Assembly: GCF_014805685.1 (NCBI RefSeq)
Contig: NC_060896.1
Span: 18,384,277-18,448,276, forward strand
DNA length: 64,000 bases
Source: Silurus meridionalis
Lineage: Eukaryota; Chordata; Actinopteri; Siluriformes; Siluridae
Reading direction: 5' to 3'
Under the pieces are notes generated by a model. That model did not search any database, was not told where the DNA came from, and saw only the letters and a program-made list of their open reading frames with translations. The position numbers and the translations under genes were made by a program. Below, in pieces: positions 1-13,789 of this stretch (position 1 is the first letter of the stretch; every line of letters starts with the position of its first letter).

Positions 1-592
1 GTGCGGAACGTGGGATGAGCAGCAAAAGCATAGAATGAACACCGGCAGGTTCGGGGGGAATCCGCGGTGCGCTTTGGGAAGAAAAGAGCAGCCGTTGAGA
101 GAGTGCCGGTGGGAAGACACGTACCGGGATACACATGAGCGATAACAACGACCGCCGTGAACCAACATATACCAACAATAACGGACAGTGAGAGTGTGGA
201 AGTTTAAATAGGAGCTGGTGATGATGCTAAACGAGCACCATATGTGCGCGATTGAAGCCGGGAGCTTCAGAGAAAGCGGCCGAGAAAGCACCTGACACGC
301 TGAAGGGGGCCGAAGGGGGCGTGGCAGGTGGATTCCTGACAGATAAACATGTACTGTATGTATTTTTATAGCATGCCTTCCTCAAACAAATCGCGGCAAC
401 GCTGTTGTGTAAAAAAACCCTTTAAAAACACGTGCATGCACATTCTCATTTATTAACGTACATCATGTACATAAAGAAATTTCAAGCACGTTAATATATT
501 GCCGCCATTTTGATTTTTGTTTATCTCGATCATCGGTTATCTCGATTCTTTTTGGCGACCCCCTAGGACATCGACATAACCGGGTTCCACTG
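1..592. mobile_element. DNA-transposon right end (pogo/Tigger-like) plus unassigned GC-rich sequence
   Basis: Positions 1-330 are unusually G-rich for this window and have no long open frame. From about 500 the sequence resembles the end of a DNA transposon and finishes with GGTTCCACTG at 583-592 followed by TA. The same terminal motif recurs at 37062-37071 (GGTTCCACTG), and its inverse occurs at 17854 (CAGTAGAAC). A CAG terminus with TA duplication fits pogo/Tigger-like elements. The left end lies outside the window, so whether the GC-rich part belongs to the element is unknown. Confidence 0.4.
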
Positions 593-3492
593 TAGTTGTA
601 AAATGTTTGTACATTATTGTCTTGGAGAATGTATGGCAGTTGTGCAGCTTGTGCACTTTAGTCATGTGACTGTAAGTCATTTTATTCTCTGAATGGTTTA
701 TGACCTTTGGTCATTGTAAAAGGTGAATCAGGACCAGTCTGCATTTATCCCTGTAAGTTTATTAGCGTTTTGTCAGCTTCTTCCGACTTCTTGTGTCAAG
801 AGTCATCCATATTATTATTCTTATATTTCTCTGGATACCACCAAAGACTTCTACATGGGTTTAATTAAAGAAAAATGTGTGCTTTATACTTTTGATATTT
901 TGGAAAAGATTCAGCACCGAAGTTGTGTGTGTTCTGGTGTTTCACAGCTAAACAGGAGGTCAATCATAAGAGTTCAACACGTATCATTTGCATATGCATT
1001 TCAACGTTTGTGAAGTAACTTCCAATTTCCAATGTCTTAATGACAGCTGATAAAATACAAACTATGCATCAGGATTCCAGTCTGCTGACAAAGAGCTTTC
1101 TAATAAGTGCGAAATCTTAGAGCTTGTGATGTGTTACTACAAGGAATTAATGATAAAATGGAAAAATTTGAAAGAATAATGTGATCTAGAGAAGTCTTTT
1201 CTTCAGGTTGCCAAAGAACAGGAACAAGTTGATACACGGGAAAAGCCAGGGTTTGTCCCAAGTTTTCAGAGGGCTTAGGTGCTGTCTGGGTTTTAGGGGT
1301 GGTGGTTGAAAGTTATTTTGTTGTCTTTATCTAATTAGTCAAGGGAACCTTGCAGCAGTTATTGAACATAAAGTCTATTCATTTGACCAAATAACATGTT
1401 TGAGATTTATTGAAAATATCTGAAAATATCACCAATAATTGTTTCAACCAAAATAAATATATTCACAAATAATAATGAATCATTCACATTATGTTTAGGG
1501 AAGATATGCGGTAAGTTATTTTTTTTTTTTTTTACAAAAATGAAATATGTAAATGTGTTATTTTGTAGGTAGGCAAGGCAACTTGTACTGCATGACTGTC
1601 TAGATGAGGCCTTGCATCACTGTCTGTGCTCGGTTCTCACACTACACCGCAGGAACAGGGGAAGAAAACTATTTCTGTGAGGGACATTCGTGGGAACTGC
1701 CGCACAGCTCGCAAATGTTTGGAGAAAAAGCAACCTGGGGCTGTGTTCATACAGAACATTTTTTTGAGCAACCTACACCTATGTTTTACATAAAAATCCT
1801 GTAAAGGAGATTGTGTTTCCAGAAACGCCCTCAGCTCCTTTTGTGATGTTCAAAACTGCAATTTGGAACAGCATTTTTTTGTTAGTTAGTTTTGATTTGG
1901 ATCAGCAGTTTATATCTTAATACTAATACTAATGCTAAATACTAATGTTTCAGTGCAGTTGAAGTATCGTGACATATCGACAATTAACTAGTTTTTCAGG
2001 CTCATGTACTTTAGTTTAGTACATGAATATAAATGTATTGTGAAACAGGCTACATTAGTTATATTCAATAGGGTTTTTTTTGGTATTGCTATTGTGACCG
2101 TCACTAAGAATTGCCCCTTAACCTTACCTTATCCTTGCTTTTTTTGAGTCGATGGTTAGAGTTCCTTTCCCTAGTTAACAGTAGAGAGAAGTCTGTACTG
2201 TTAGTCAGCTGGTCTATTAGCATAATTTTGATGAGCATAAAATAGGCATCTTTTAAATATCAAGCCCCCTCTGTGTTTATCATTAGTGCATATAAAGTTA
2301 GGCTGGCCAATATGACCAAAAGATCGTGTCACGATACTAACAAGCAATATCTCTGAAAAGTCACACAGTTATTTTATATATAATTTGTTATCGATATTAT
2401 ATCACTCAGCCCTAATAATTCATTCTAATATGTCTCCTAAATGTGCAAGGTACTTTTCAAAAGCACCAAGTTGATACACATAAGCCTTTCCCGAGTAGGG
2501 AAAACCCTGCCAAGTCTTTAACTATTAGTAATTACTGCACGCTCTCAATAAGGTTATGGAATATCTTATAAAATATATATTTTATGTTTTTATATGATGT
2601 AAATTTTTTCCCCTTTCCTGTACGGAAAATCCCCGTTACCGCATCACAGTAATACAAAGAAGGCATTTTGCTTGCCAAAAAAACAGAAAAGACATGTTTA
2701 GTACGACATGATCCTTCGTGTTTTTCTGAATTTATAGTATTTAAACTGAACCCAATTTACTGAACTTGTCACTAAAAAAACAAAAAAAAAAAGCTTTATT
2801 TCTTTTATGCTTTGAACACTTTTCGGGCAATAAGTAAAATATTATTTTTGTCATAAAATTTAAATATTGAACAAACAAGTGTTAGTAAGTGTGGAATCAT
2901 TTCTTTTTTCCTCTCAGAGATCATGGCATAAAAATGTCTGGTTTGTTCAATTTCTGTAAAGAAACAAAAATCTCCAATGCTTAAGCTTACAAAATGTAAG
3001 CTGCCATTGCAAATATGATAGAATGAGATTAAGAGAAATAGTACAAATTAGAATAAACTCTTATAAAACCTGTTGGTCTGTAGAAAAATATGTACTTTGT
3101 GTACTTGAAGAAATTTCTTTTGGCTGAATGGTACAAGTATTTTATCACCGATACATTCACAGAAATATAATGTGATTTTAGCTAGTAATTAGAGTTGGCT
3201 AGTTGAAGGCCTTAAACTGCCGATCTTACATTCCAAGTGCTTTTTATTTGTCTCTCGCCTTTCTGTGCTTTGGCTGTGGTTTGTTCTTTTTCCTTGGTCT
3301 AGTTGGCCATCAGCCCAGAATGTATTGGAAGAGATACAACCCTTAACCCCGCCTTCTCTCAACCCGCCAAAGCAAAGTAAGCTACTACTTCCACGTCCAA
3401 GAGAGAGCGGGTACAGAGACAAGGAGAGGGCACTTAACACTGTGTGCTCACACGCTGACTACTGTGGCCATGACAATCTGTGCTGTCCCTGT

Positions 3493-3497
<5 letters not shown>

Positions 3498-3552
<55 letters not shown>
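3498..3552. repeat. (CT)n microsatellite
   Basis: An uninterrupted CT dinucleotide tract, followed to about 3600 by imperfect CT-rich sequence. A second pure tract lies at 3725-3749. Both produce long serine/leucine open frames that are not genes. Confidence 0.95.
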
Positions 3553-3558
<6 letters not shown>

Positions 3559-4079
3559 GTCTCTCGTTCTCTCTCTCACTCACGTTCTTTCTCTCTGTCA
3601 TGGCTCATAAAGGTCACATGATGCTTGCTCTGAGAAATTTTATTCCAAGAAGGGAGCGTAAAGCACACAGACAAATTCACATCCAGCATGCTGCTATATT
3701 CAGCAATCCAGGCCATATACTGCACTCTCTCTCTCTCTCTCTCTCTCTCATACATTTTTATTTTCATTAATCCAAATCAGAAATACTATATCTATAAATA
3801 TGTATCTATAAATACTAAAGGTTATGACCCATTTCACAATATGTTCATTTTCAATCTACAATGGAATTTTAGATTTCGCTCGGCCTCCTTTGCATTCTGT
3901 TTTCTCTGCCTGCCTTTTGTATCCTCAATTTTCCAACTTTCTTTGTGTTTTAGCATGAATACTCTGTGTTGCCGGTTGTCAGTGTTGTTAAGATATTACT
4001 ACACTGTAGCTGTATGTGCCTCTGATTTTAGAACCTGCACAGCTATGAAGCTGTCATCTGTGACACTGCGTTTTCTACC

Positions 4080-4106
4080 ATTTATTTATTTATTTATTTA
4101 TTTATT
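4080..4106. repeat. (TTTA)n microsatellite
   Basis: About seven tandem TTTA units followed by a T run. Confidence 0.9.
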
Positions 4107-5984
4107 TTTTCTTTGACTGTCAGGTAGCTCGCTTTCTGTATGACCTTGCTCAGGCCAGTGACAAATTTTTTTGTCATGGCAACCTACCTTGACACACTCA
4201 ATAATAGTGTATTGCTTTAATGATACTTTTTAGCAAACAACTAAATAGCTGTCAATTATTCCAACTGTTATAAATCCAACTGTGATTCTGGCTGTAGGTA
4301 GATGATAAAGAGCAGGGATTAATAATCAGGCACTCTGTGGTCAGCTATACTAAAAATACTGGAATTGTACATTTGGATTTGGATGAAACCTTTACACAAA
4401 TCATGGTCTCAAATGATGATTTTTTTTTTTAAAGGTTATAACAAGGTTAGGCAATGGCTTTATCACACAACGGGGTTGCTTTTTCTGAGAATTTCCCATA
4501 ATTTACCCTTTTTTTTTTTTTTTTTTTTTTAAGCGTTGATGGTACATTACGAAGGCCGACTGTCATTTTGATGGATACAAAATAAGGCATTGAGTCTATT
4601 CACTCCATTCAGTTTGTCTTCCGCCATTGACATGGAAGCACTGTTGCAGTGCTTTACTGGCGGAAAATCCCTCAGCATGTGCTCATTTAGCACCACTGTG
4701 CCCTTTGGTGTTTACTAATGCAGAAGCATGTATAGTAGCATTTTAAAGCCTCAACTGTGATGGTGAGAAACAGCAGCAAATACAGCTGCAATTAGTGCAA
4801 TATCCATAAATGCACAAGTCTTCATATAAACATGAATACTTCTGGTTCAATCGTTTTCTATCATGAGAAAGGAATGGATTTGTCCTCTGCTCTGGGACAA
4901 AGGGTGAACATTTAATAAGCAGCACCTTTATCTTACCAGCTTGTGCACAGCATCAGAGGTAATCAGAGCAGCACTTCTTACCTTTAAATAAATCATGTTG
5001 CATATACAAGTATTTGGATTAGGTCAGTCAGCATACATTCATATTCACCTTGTTAAATTTATAACCTCGATTACACAGGTCGCTATTTTAAAGTGAAAAT
5101 TAGCTAACAACAGACGAACATTTTTTTCCACAATTGTAATCATTCCATGTGCTGTATAGTCCATACAGTCAAATATGTGAGGTCATATGAAAATAGTTTG
5201 GAAAAAAGAGTATTTAAAGCTTTTTCACAGATGCCATGACAAGTGGAACTGACTTATGAGCCAGGTTTGATCCTCTGAAAAAAAATACAATTCGGAACAT
5301 ATCCAGCTTTATAAGCGAGACCCACGGGTTCCGGAATGAAGGATTTTTTTGTTACATCATAGTATGATGGTATGACTTGTACCTACCATAGTATGAAGGT
5401 TTTGACTTGTGAACACACTGACTGACAGCTAGTCCAAGTGCCTAGTAATCTAGAAAGTTAATTTTAAGGTCAGTATGTGGGACTGTGAGCAGACCACATG
5501 ACTATCTGTAATACTGTTACTAAACTAAATATGGGAAACATGACCAGCCCTACTTCTTTTTCCTTAGTCTTAAGACAGATTTTTGTTTAGCCTGGTCCTG
5601 TCAGGACTACACCTAACCTACCACAGCTCACCAAAAGCCAGCTCTCTCACACGTAATTGTTTCAGATCTTCATGCAAAATTCCAACAAAAGAATGTATCT
5701 TATATGAGACAGGGAAAACAAGGGTAAAATAAAAATACACTATAAATGATTATTCCAGTTATTTATTGGGAAATTTGTCTTACACCAACTGCCCTGTGTA
5801 CAAAAATAATTACCTTATTAGTTGTGTAACTAATAAACTGATAATTAGACTGGACACTCACTGGTCAATGTTTACTGCCAGCCCTGTTTCAAAGAAAAAT
5901 TATTCTAGAAATGCCATATCAAGGCTCTTGGACACCAGTAAACCAAAATAAGACCCATGATGTCGAAATGAAAAATTTTCTTTA

Positions 5985-6330
5985 AAAGCACATCAGTTGC
6001 TCATACAGAAAGTGACCAAAGAACCCAGATGAATTAAAGGAACTCCCAGGTCTTGCTCACCTCAGATAGATTTAGTGTTCATGATTTCATCATTAGTAAG
6101 AGTGTGGTCAAAAATGGTAGCCGGGGAAGAGAAACATGACTGCTTGTATTGCATTTGCCAGAAACACCTTGATGACCAGAAGACTTTTGGTATAATGTTC
6201 TGTGGACTGTGGAGTCAGTAATGGAACTTTTTGGAAGACATGACTATTACAATCAGCATAGCGCAAACACACTAAAAACATCATCCCACCAGTTAAAGAT
6301 GGTCAAACGTGATAGTTTGGAGTCTCTTTT
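5985..6330 (+). mobile_element. Decayed Tc1-like transposase fragment
   Basis: Across several frames the + strand resembles the middle of a Tc1-like transposase: a stretch like KHLDDPKTFG near 6165-6190 is followed by a decayed version of the LWTDES...ELFGRH catalytic segment around 6205-6240. No terminal repeats or complete frame remain. Confidence 0.5.
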
Positions 6331-7957
6331 TTGTTGCTTAAGGGCCTGGGCAATTGTTTTATTTTATTATAAAATGTGCCCAAATGAATGTTAAAAATGT
6401 GCAAGCAATTACAGATTTTCATTAATCAATACAATCAGTGTTCCAGAATGGACATTACTGTATTTGTTGTGTTTACCCATTTATGCTCTACATTATAACA
6501 AGCAGCTGTACAGTTGCAGTGTTTAGGTTTTTAAAGTTCATGCCTCAGACAGACATGAGAGTTTAACATTATCATTAGAACTGGCTCTGAACCATCCTGT
6601 TATGTCAAGCAATGTAATATTAAATAGTTTTATTGGATTGCTCTACTTCTAAGTGGCACTAAAAGCTCCTAAGTATGAGTTTCTCTTTAAAACCTATTCC
6701 AATTTCTGCTGTAAGCAAAATCTACTTCGGGATGTTAACACTATGCTCAGGATGACTGCTTGCTTTGTTTAGTAATGAAACAAAAAATGAATACTGTTAT
6801 GAGTAGCAGTAAATGCATTGTATATGAAAACAGTCCAGAGATGGTATATATAGTTTACTGTAAAACATGAGTAACAGATGATATTTGGACGTTGTTTTTT
6901 GCTGTAAGTAGCAGAGAGTTGTGTAAATGTATACACAAGGTGAGATGAGGTGACTGTGTTTTATAACAATAAAAAGTTTTAATAATAAGTGTTGCTTAAA
7001 CGAACGTTATGTAAAAATACTAACCGCTAATTGATCAGTATTGTTAAACGTTATGACACTTTATACAGATTTGAGACTTTAACACTGCTGTGGTGTAACA
7101 GCAAATACAAATCTTATGCCTTATTAGTCAGAAAGTGTGGATTAATATAACCTCACAGCTCTAACAGTGGTTCCGGCTGCAACATGAACGATAAGATTAT
7201 TTTAACACCCCTGTTCTTGTTTTAGATTATTGCATTGATCTTAACAGCACAGTTACAGGGACTTGGTATGGTGGACAGACCAAGTTATCATACACAAAGT
7301 AAACATATGAAAAAGCATGTTGCTGTTTACCAAAGATTATTGATGATCATTGATGTTCTGAGTTTTTTTTTTTGTTAGAAATAGTATGTAAGGAGTATTG
7401 AGTGTCAGTGCTTTGTGGTGGTCACAGTGATTTGGTAAGAGTTTTTTGCTTCCAGTTTCTCAGTAAAAAGGGCGAGGCACATTTGTGTCTTCAAGAGAGA
7501 ATACATGAGAGGCTGTGAGAAAGTTTGTAAGTTGTCTCATTGACGTTCTGTTACAAGCAAAGATAAATCAGTAAATCTAAAAATAAATCATAAATACGTT
7601 TAAAAGGCTCAGAAAGGTATTCATTAGTGAATCCCATTGTTGACAAATCTATGTGGTATAAGCACAATAACACAATTCAGGTCATGCTGTTGTACAAAAA
7701 TAACCTGGTAGGTAACCTGGCGAGAATGTTTGTATGTTATTTATTTAACCTTTTATTCACCAGATAGACTATGCATGTCTGAAAAATATTACCCGTTTTA
7801 CCCTTCCAAACCGTCTATTACAGAATAACTTTATTCTTTGTCTTTGAGCGTACAGTCAAACTAGGTTTGCAACTTCTTTACTAGATTCATTATCTCCATC
7901 TAATTTGAAAAAAAGGAAGAAACATAACCTTGTCATGAAACTTCTTATTGATTGTCA

Positions 7958-7996
<39 letters not shown>

Positions 7997-8394
7997 AACT
8001 TGTAAAAGTGGAATGACTATGAGAAAATGGATGTGTAAAGCTTGACTCAAAAGATTTTCACTCCAGTCACTTTATTTGATATACATTTTGGTGGTATGCA
8101 GAGGCACAATTACAAAAAATGGGTCACTGTTTTAAATTCTTGTGGATCTGACTATACATTTGCCTGTATTTCATTTATGAATATTTGAATATGTCAGAAT
8201 ACAGCTGATTTAACACAAATATATACTTTTAATAAATTCTGTTGGTATTTTCTTTATTTTAAAAAAGAATCCAACAATCAAACAATTTAGTTTTTTTTAA
8301 CAGATGATTTTTAAATGATTTTTTTTTATAAAATATGTAATTTTGTTAAGTGGGTGGTGTCAAAGCAGTTCCTAATGTGTAGGCAGTGAATCAC

Positions 8395-8453
<59 letters not shown>

Positions 8454-8674
8454 TCCTACAGCCTTTGGTTTACACGTAAGCTGCTAGTCATCTTGTAACA
8501 TTTTATTCAGCTTGAACATTCTCTAACATCTGAGATAATGAACTGCAGGAAAGCAAAAGCTACAGCAAGGAGAATACTAAAATTTGTGGGTTGGACTACA
8601 GGAAAAAAGAAAATGTGAACAATGAGGAGAGCGATTAGTGGACGACCCAAACATGGGTGTGATAGTCAGATGTA
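6331..8674. other. AT-rich non-coding stretch
   Basis: No gene-like frame. It contains a poly-A run at about 7963-7990 and a (CA)n tract at 8398-8451. I see no recognisable element in the remainder. Confidence 0.5.
8398..8451. repeat. (CA)n microsatellite
   Basis: Uninterrupted CA dinucleotide tract of about 54 bases. Confidence 0.95.
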
Positions 8675-8935
8675 AACAAATTTGGCCATATAGTCTATGT
8701 AGACATCTGCCCATCACATTTTAAATGTTCTATTCCACAGTTGTCCCTTCTTTGCTGTTATAATTATATGCTTTACACTAGATTTGAGTGCATGGTTGTT
8801 TACATTTCTGTCCATTCAGCCACAAGCACATTATTGATGGAGGACAAGGTGACTAGGTGCACCATCAGCGTTCAAGTTTTGCTTAAAGATGTTCAGTGGG
8901 GTTGAGGTTAGTAATTTGTGCAGGCTCTTTATGTT
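8675..8935 (-). mobile_element. Tc1-like relic, terminal piece (TGGCCATATAG family)
   Basis: It contains the degraded terminus TTGGCCATATAGTC near 8681 and the GTTCAGTGGGGTTGAGGTTAG phrase near 8890 in decayed form. Both are typical of a widespread fish Tc1-like family read from the strand opposite to its transposase. The transposase itself is missing. Confidence 0.5.
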
Positions 8936-9324
8936 TTTCTTCCTAACTTTAGCAAACCATGACTTTATGGAATTTGTGCTTTATGTTTGAGTTTCTTAAT
9001 TCAAGTTAGGTTGTAATGTTATAACATTTTTGGACAATTGTCTATGTTCAGCTTTGTGTCAACATTTTAGTGATGGGATGCATATGTATGTGTTGGTCAG
9101 CCATCACTATATATTTTTGGAGATCTAATGCATTTTGTTCAGTGTTCCTCAGTTCAGTGTTTTGTTAAAAATTATTTCATAATTTAGTGCATTCTAATCA
9201 ATTTAATTTGTTTTCTTATTTTTGTTATAATTGAATAAATATAAATAGTGCTGAATGATATTACAATATATCGACAGAAGTTTGTGAACAGCAGACCATA
9301 CAAATTATATGTGCATTTTAAAAA

Positions 9325-9780
9325 TCCCTTTACACATTTAATCCCTGTTTGCTGATATAATAGACTCCAATCTTCTGGAAAGATGTTCTACTATATTTTG
9401 GAGTGTGGTTCTAGAGATTTGTGTTCATTCAGCCACAAGGGTGCTTTTAGAGTCAGTACTAATGTACAGTGAGGAGGCCTGGGGTGCAGAAAGCATTCCA
9501 ATTTACTTCAGATGTGTACACTAGGGCTATAGTCAGAGCTCTATAGCAGGCTATTTATGATCTTACACTCCAAATCATGTAAACCTTATCTTCATGGAGC
9601 TCACTTTGTTCACAGGGGCACTGTCATCTGGAACAGGTTTGGGTCTCTTAGTGAAGGGAAAATGAAATTTTCCTACCACATCCAATACCATTGTATACAA
9701 TTGTGTGGCTTCAACTTTATGGTAACAGTTTGGTGATGAACCACATATGGCTGGCAAAGTTGTGTCCCAATACTTTGTCA
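9325..9780 (-). mobile_element. Tc1-like relic, same family as at 8675
   Basis: The order of remnants matches the antisense 3' part of that transposase: an AATCTTCTGGAAAGATG start at about 9370, GAGGAGGCCTGGGG at 9472-9485, then the 'TGTTCACAGGGGCACTGTCAT' region near 9608. No frame is intact. Confidence 0.55.
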
Positions 9781-9995
9781 ATTAAGTGTATTTGTTAAAG
9801 CTTTTCTTAATTACAAGTGACCTTGAAGCTGACTGATCAACTGTCACTTTATTCAGATGAAGAATCGATTAATATGTTCAAATCGAATAATGTGATTATT
9901 AATGTGTACATTTCCTCCGTCTCTGATTTCAATGTACTTCACCAAAATCATTATTTACATATTATATTAACTGGTCCAAGATTTCCACTAAAGTA

Positions 9996-10480
9996 CAGTG
10001 CATCTGAAAATTCATAGCACTTTACTTTTTTCCACATTTTATGTTACAGCCTTTTTCCAAAATAGATTAAATTCATTATTAACATTATTTGCAACTGTAT
10101 TAAAAAATGAAAAACAATTACATGTACATAAGTATTCACAGCCTTTGCTCAACAAATTGTTAAAGCACCTTTGGCACCAATTACAGCCTCAAGTCTTTTT
10201 GAGTATGATGCTACAAGCTTGGCACCTATTTAGGTTGGATGGGAAGCAGTAGTGAACAGCCATTTTCAGCATCAGATGTTCAACCGGGTTCAAGTCTGGG
10301 TTCTGGCTGCGCCACTCGGGAACATTTACAGAGTTGTCCCGTAGTCACTCCTTTGTTATCTTGTCTGTGTGCTTTGGGTTCGTTGTCTTGTTGGAAGATG
10401 AATAGTCACACTAGTCAGAGGTCCAGAGCGCTCTGGAGCAGGTTAAAATCTTTACTGTGTACTGTGCTAGGTTTTCTAAA
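9996..10480 (-). mobile_element. Tc1-like relic with one terminal repeat
   Basis: A TA-flanked terminus begins at 9996 (CAGTGCATCTGAAAATTC), followed by sequence antisense to a Tc1 transposase. The complement near 10370-10405 encodes a decayed form of the second catalytic block (QQDN.PKHT type). The other end is lost; after about 10480 the sequence becomes A-rich and (GA)n-like. Confidence 0.6.
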
Positions 10481-10989
10481 AAAGTATTTGTGTGTATTGC
10501 ACCGCAGGTTCATTTCTAAAAAAAAAAAGAGAGAGAGAGACTGCACTCTCTGCACTCAAGGTGGTCGTCTACGTAACGCCTAGTTTCAGTCAGCACCACA
10601 GGAAAACGGAAAAACTGATTTTTATAAAGAATGAAAGTACCATTCTAGTCAATTCTTTATGCTCAAGGTTCAGGCTGAATGACATAGTGGACCTCTCGGT
10701 GAGTCCAACATTAAGCAGGCCAAAGAACAGCATGGAACGAACTGACCTTTGATCTGCTGTGTTACCTAGGCAGATAGGTGATTTTAAGGGTGTGAGTGTG
10801 TGAGTGTGTGAGTGAGAGAGAGACAGAGAGAGACAGAGAAGTTGGTATACAGCAATGCAGAAGAACAAACAAAGGAGACACTTTGGTGGGAATGAAGGGA
10901 AAAATGAATGGAAATTGGAAAGCATTATCCAATGTTCATATTGCCTCAATTCTGTTGATCTCTCTCTCTCAATTTCCACTGTTGCCATG

Positions 10990-12300
10990 CACAAGTTCAA
11001 TTCATTTGTATTTGTCATTTTTATTTGTTTAACAATGAACATTGTCTCAAAGCAGCTTTACTCAGATAATTTGGTAAGAAAGAATAAATAAGATGGTCTT
11101 TATAAGTGTAAATTTCCCCCAATGAGCTGGTGGCAACTGTGACAAGGAAAAACTCCCTTAGATGGCATAAGGAGAAACCTTGAGAGAAACCAGACTCGGG
11201 AGGGAACCCATCCTCATCTAGGTGGCACCGAATGTCTGAATTACAATGAATTACAGCTAAACGTAGTACAGTTTAAATCCATCAAAGCTCCTGTGTCACC
11301 CCGTAGTTTCATGGATCCCCAGGCCGGTGATTTGAAACCATTCCCAGCTGCACAGAGTGGCTTAGGTTTAGGACACTGTGCAGTTGGAGACTCTGGCAAG
11401 ACTCGCTAATACTAAAAGGGAGAGCCAGAAGGTAACACAGACATGAGTGATCTCTGGTATAAGAGACGGCCCACCACACCACCGTAAACAAACCTGAGAG
11501 AACATGTGAGAGTGAGGGGACGACAGCATACAAATATCCTAATTTACCGAACTCTCTTTATACATGATCCCTCCAGATCTGCCACTTTACCTAAAAAAAA
11601 ACCCTACAGATAAAAAGCTTGATTAAAAAAAAAAATGTTTTCAGCCGCTATTTGAACATTGAGACTGTCCACTGAGTCCTGAACACTAATTAGAAGGCAG
11701 TTCCATAACTTTGGGGATTTTTAAGAGAAAAGCAGGAAGTAGTTTTTCTAAACTCTGTAACGACATCATGTTTTTTGCAATATTTCAGAAGGAAGTTATC
11801 AAGCATTCACTGTCTAATGTCCTTTACACACTTCTCAACATTGTTAAGCAGATCTCTCTCATCTGGCTTTTCTGAAATATACAATTATGTATCATCACCA
11901 AGCACTTTAAACTAATACCATGTTGACGTATAATTTCACGCAGAGGCAGCATAAATACAGAGAAAAGCAGTGGGCCTGAGACAGATCCTTGTGGAACACC
12001 AAACTTTACTTTAGAGAGTGTGGAGAACTCACTATTTACATCTATAAACTGATAGTGATCAGTCAAATAAGACCTAAGCCAGGAAAGAGCTGTTCCCTTT
12101 ATTTCAGCAACATTTTCTAGTCTAGCAAGTATAATGTTATGATCAATGGTGTCAAAAGCTACACTTAGGTTGAGTACAAGTAAGGAGACACAACCCTGAT
12201 CAGAGGCCAATAGCAGGTTATTTAAGTGCAGTTTGTTTTTCTGAAACCAGTGCAATGTCCAGTACATGCAAAATGTCTATATTGGTCAACAGAGTATAAA
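10990..12300 (-). mobile_element. 5'-truncated L2 LINE, antisense
   Basis: The complement of 11824-12267 encodes the central part of an L2-type reverse transcriptase, including SVAFDTIDHNI and [15 protein letters not shown], followed by frame breaks where YADD should be. At the low-coordinate end, about 10990-11060, the complement gives the L2 3' tail (GCTTTGAGACAATGTTCATT, then an AATAAA-like end). The closest relative in the window is the L2 at 60.4-64 kb, which shares runs such as ALSWLR and [13 protein letters not shown] residues. Dead copy. Confidence 0.8.
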
Positions 12301-12479
12301 GAAACATTATTTTAAAGCATGCTGATAAAGAGAGAGCAAATGATGGCAGCTAATTCACATTCCATAAAATACTTTTATTGAGGTTAGTAATAAATGTATT
12401 TGTCAGAATGTATCTGAATGTTTTACTGGTCAAACAAAAACATAATTTTAGAGATTCGGTTTGGGCATTCCCAATATCA

Positions 12480-12900
12480 AATGGATTTATTTATTTGATT
12501 GTGCCAATTTATTTTTGAGACCTGACCATTACATACATTTTGTTGTTTTAATAACCTTCACTCTTCTAGGAAGACTTTCTACTAAATTTTGGAGCGTGGC
12601 TATGGGGATTTGCCCATTCAAAAAGCATTAATTCCAAACAAGAGTATTATTGAACATGATCATTCACTGATTGTTAGACAGAGAGGCCTGGGCTACATCT
12701 TGAAGGTTGATAACTCTTCATGGAACTCACTTAAAGTTCAGGTACAGGTTTGGGCAAGTCTCCGTATTTCGGGTAAAGGGAAATTATAATGCTATAGCAT
12801 CCAAAGAGATCTGCTTCCACCTTTGTGAAAACCTTGTGGGGAAGACAAACATATTAATGTAATGGTCAGGGGTCCACATCATTTTGCTCATATAGAGTTT
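12480..12900 (-). mobile_element. Tc1-like relic, same family as at 9325
   Basis: It repeats the landmark phrases of the 9325 relic: CTTCTAGGAAGACTTTCTAC at about 12563, then GGAGCGTGGCTATGGGGATT, GAGAGGCCTGGGCTAC and a decayed terminus resembling TTTGCTCATATAGAGTT near 12883. Heavily mutated with no coding capacity. Confidence 0.5.
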
Positions 12901-13056
12901 GTAGTTAAGAATGAAGACCCCACAGGAAATGGTTTGGGCATTATTATATTATATTGCATTTTACATTATTATACTATAACAGTTAAAGCCTAAAGACAGA
13001 GTAAAGGTGGGATCAACCTCTGATCAGTGACTAACTGATAAGTTGGTATTGGAGCA

Positions 13057-13165
13057 CAGTGGTGGATGAAGTACACAAACCATTTACTTCAGTAAGTAGA
13101 GATACATTAGGTAAATATAACTCCAGTAAAAGTACTCCCTTTAAAATAATTAAAAGTAAAAAAAA

Positions 13166-13233
<68 letters not shown>

Positions 13234-13789
13234 CCTTTAAATGTACTTATGTATCCAAAGTACTATGATTTATTATGGCTATTGTGTTCAATTATAATTT
13301 CTGTCACAAGACTCTTTGCTTAATCAACAGTTTATGTGAAAAGACCTAAGAAACACTGTCAACAAAGTCAAGCACTGATTGATATCTATTAAAATGATCA
13401 TGAGCCCAAAACCTTCTTTTCAAATACTTAAAAAAATCACACACTCAAGGCCACGGGTTTTGTGGCAAGTTAGATTCAGGATTCCATCATTTATTATTCT
13501 AAAAATGTTGACCTGATGCTGAACTTTATGCTCGTGCTAAGTCGATACCACCAAGCGACAATCAAAACAAGTTAAAAACAGAGCATGGTGGCTCAAGTTT
13601 TTATCGACTCATAAATAAAGAGGAACGACAGATTTCACAACATGTAGTTGAGTAAAAAGTAAGATATTTGATTTTAAACTCTTGTGAAGTTAAAGTTTCC
13701 CCAAATAAAAAATTATTCAGTACAGATACGCAAAAAAGCATCTCAAGTACAGTAACGATTTACATTTACTTCATTACTGTCCGCCGCTG
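13057..13789. mobile_element. Non-autonomous hAT-type element (MITE)
   Basis: The left end is CAGTGGTGGATGAAGTACAC and the right end is CATTACTGTCCGCCGCTG. These match a common fish hAT MITE whose body carries 'ACTCCAGTAAAAGTACTCC'. The flanks are TTGGAGCA (13049-13056) and TCAGAGCA (13790-13797), agreeing at 6 of 8 positions, as expected for an old 8-bp hAT target duplication. The (TA)n tract inside accounts for about 60 bases. No transposase is present. Confidence 0.65.
13170..13232. repeat. (TA)n microsatellite
   Basis: Pure TA tract within the hAT MITE. Confidence 0.95.

Larger units (their letters stand above)
593..5984. other. AT-rich non-coding stretch upstream of bcl9l coding exons
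   Basis: No frame here looks like a conserved protein. The short open frames are random or made of simple repeat. It contains the (CT)n tracts at 3498-3552 and 3725-3749, a (TTTA)n tract at 4080-4106 and poly-T runs near 1520 and 4509-4530. It may be intergenic or a 5' intron of bcl9l, whose upstream exons were not located. Confidence 0.5.

Noticed and set aside
1..330. GC-rich segment as a CpG-island promoter of bcl9l
   Set aside because: It lies next to a transposon terminus, has few CpG-rich motifs of promoter type, and no exon with a donor could be recognised.
3189..3770. Open frames rich in Ser/Leu on + and Arg/Glu on - strand
   Set aside because: They are translations of (CT)n tracts.
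8398..8451. Regularly spaced repeats as a CRISPR-like array
   Set aside because: Simple dinucleotide repeats only. No repeat-spacer structure exists anywhere in the window, and the genome is eukaryotic.
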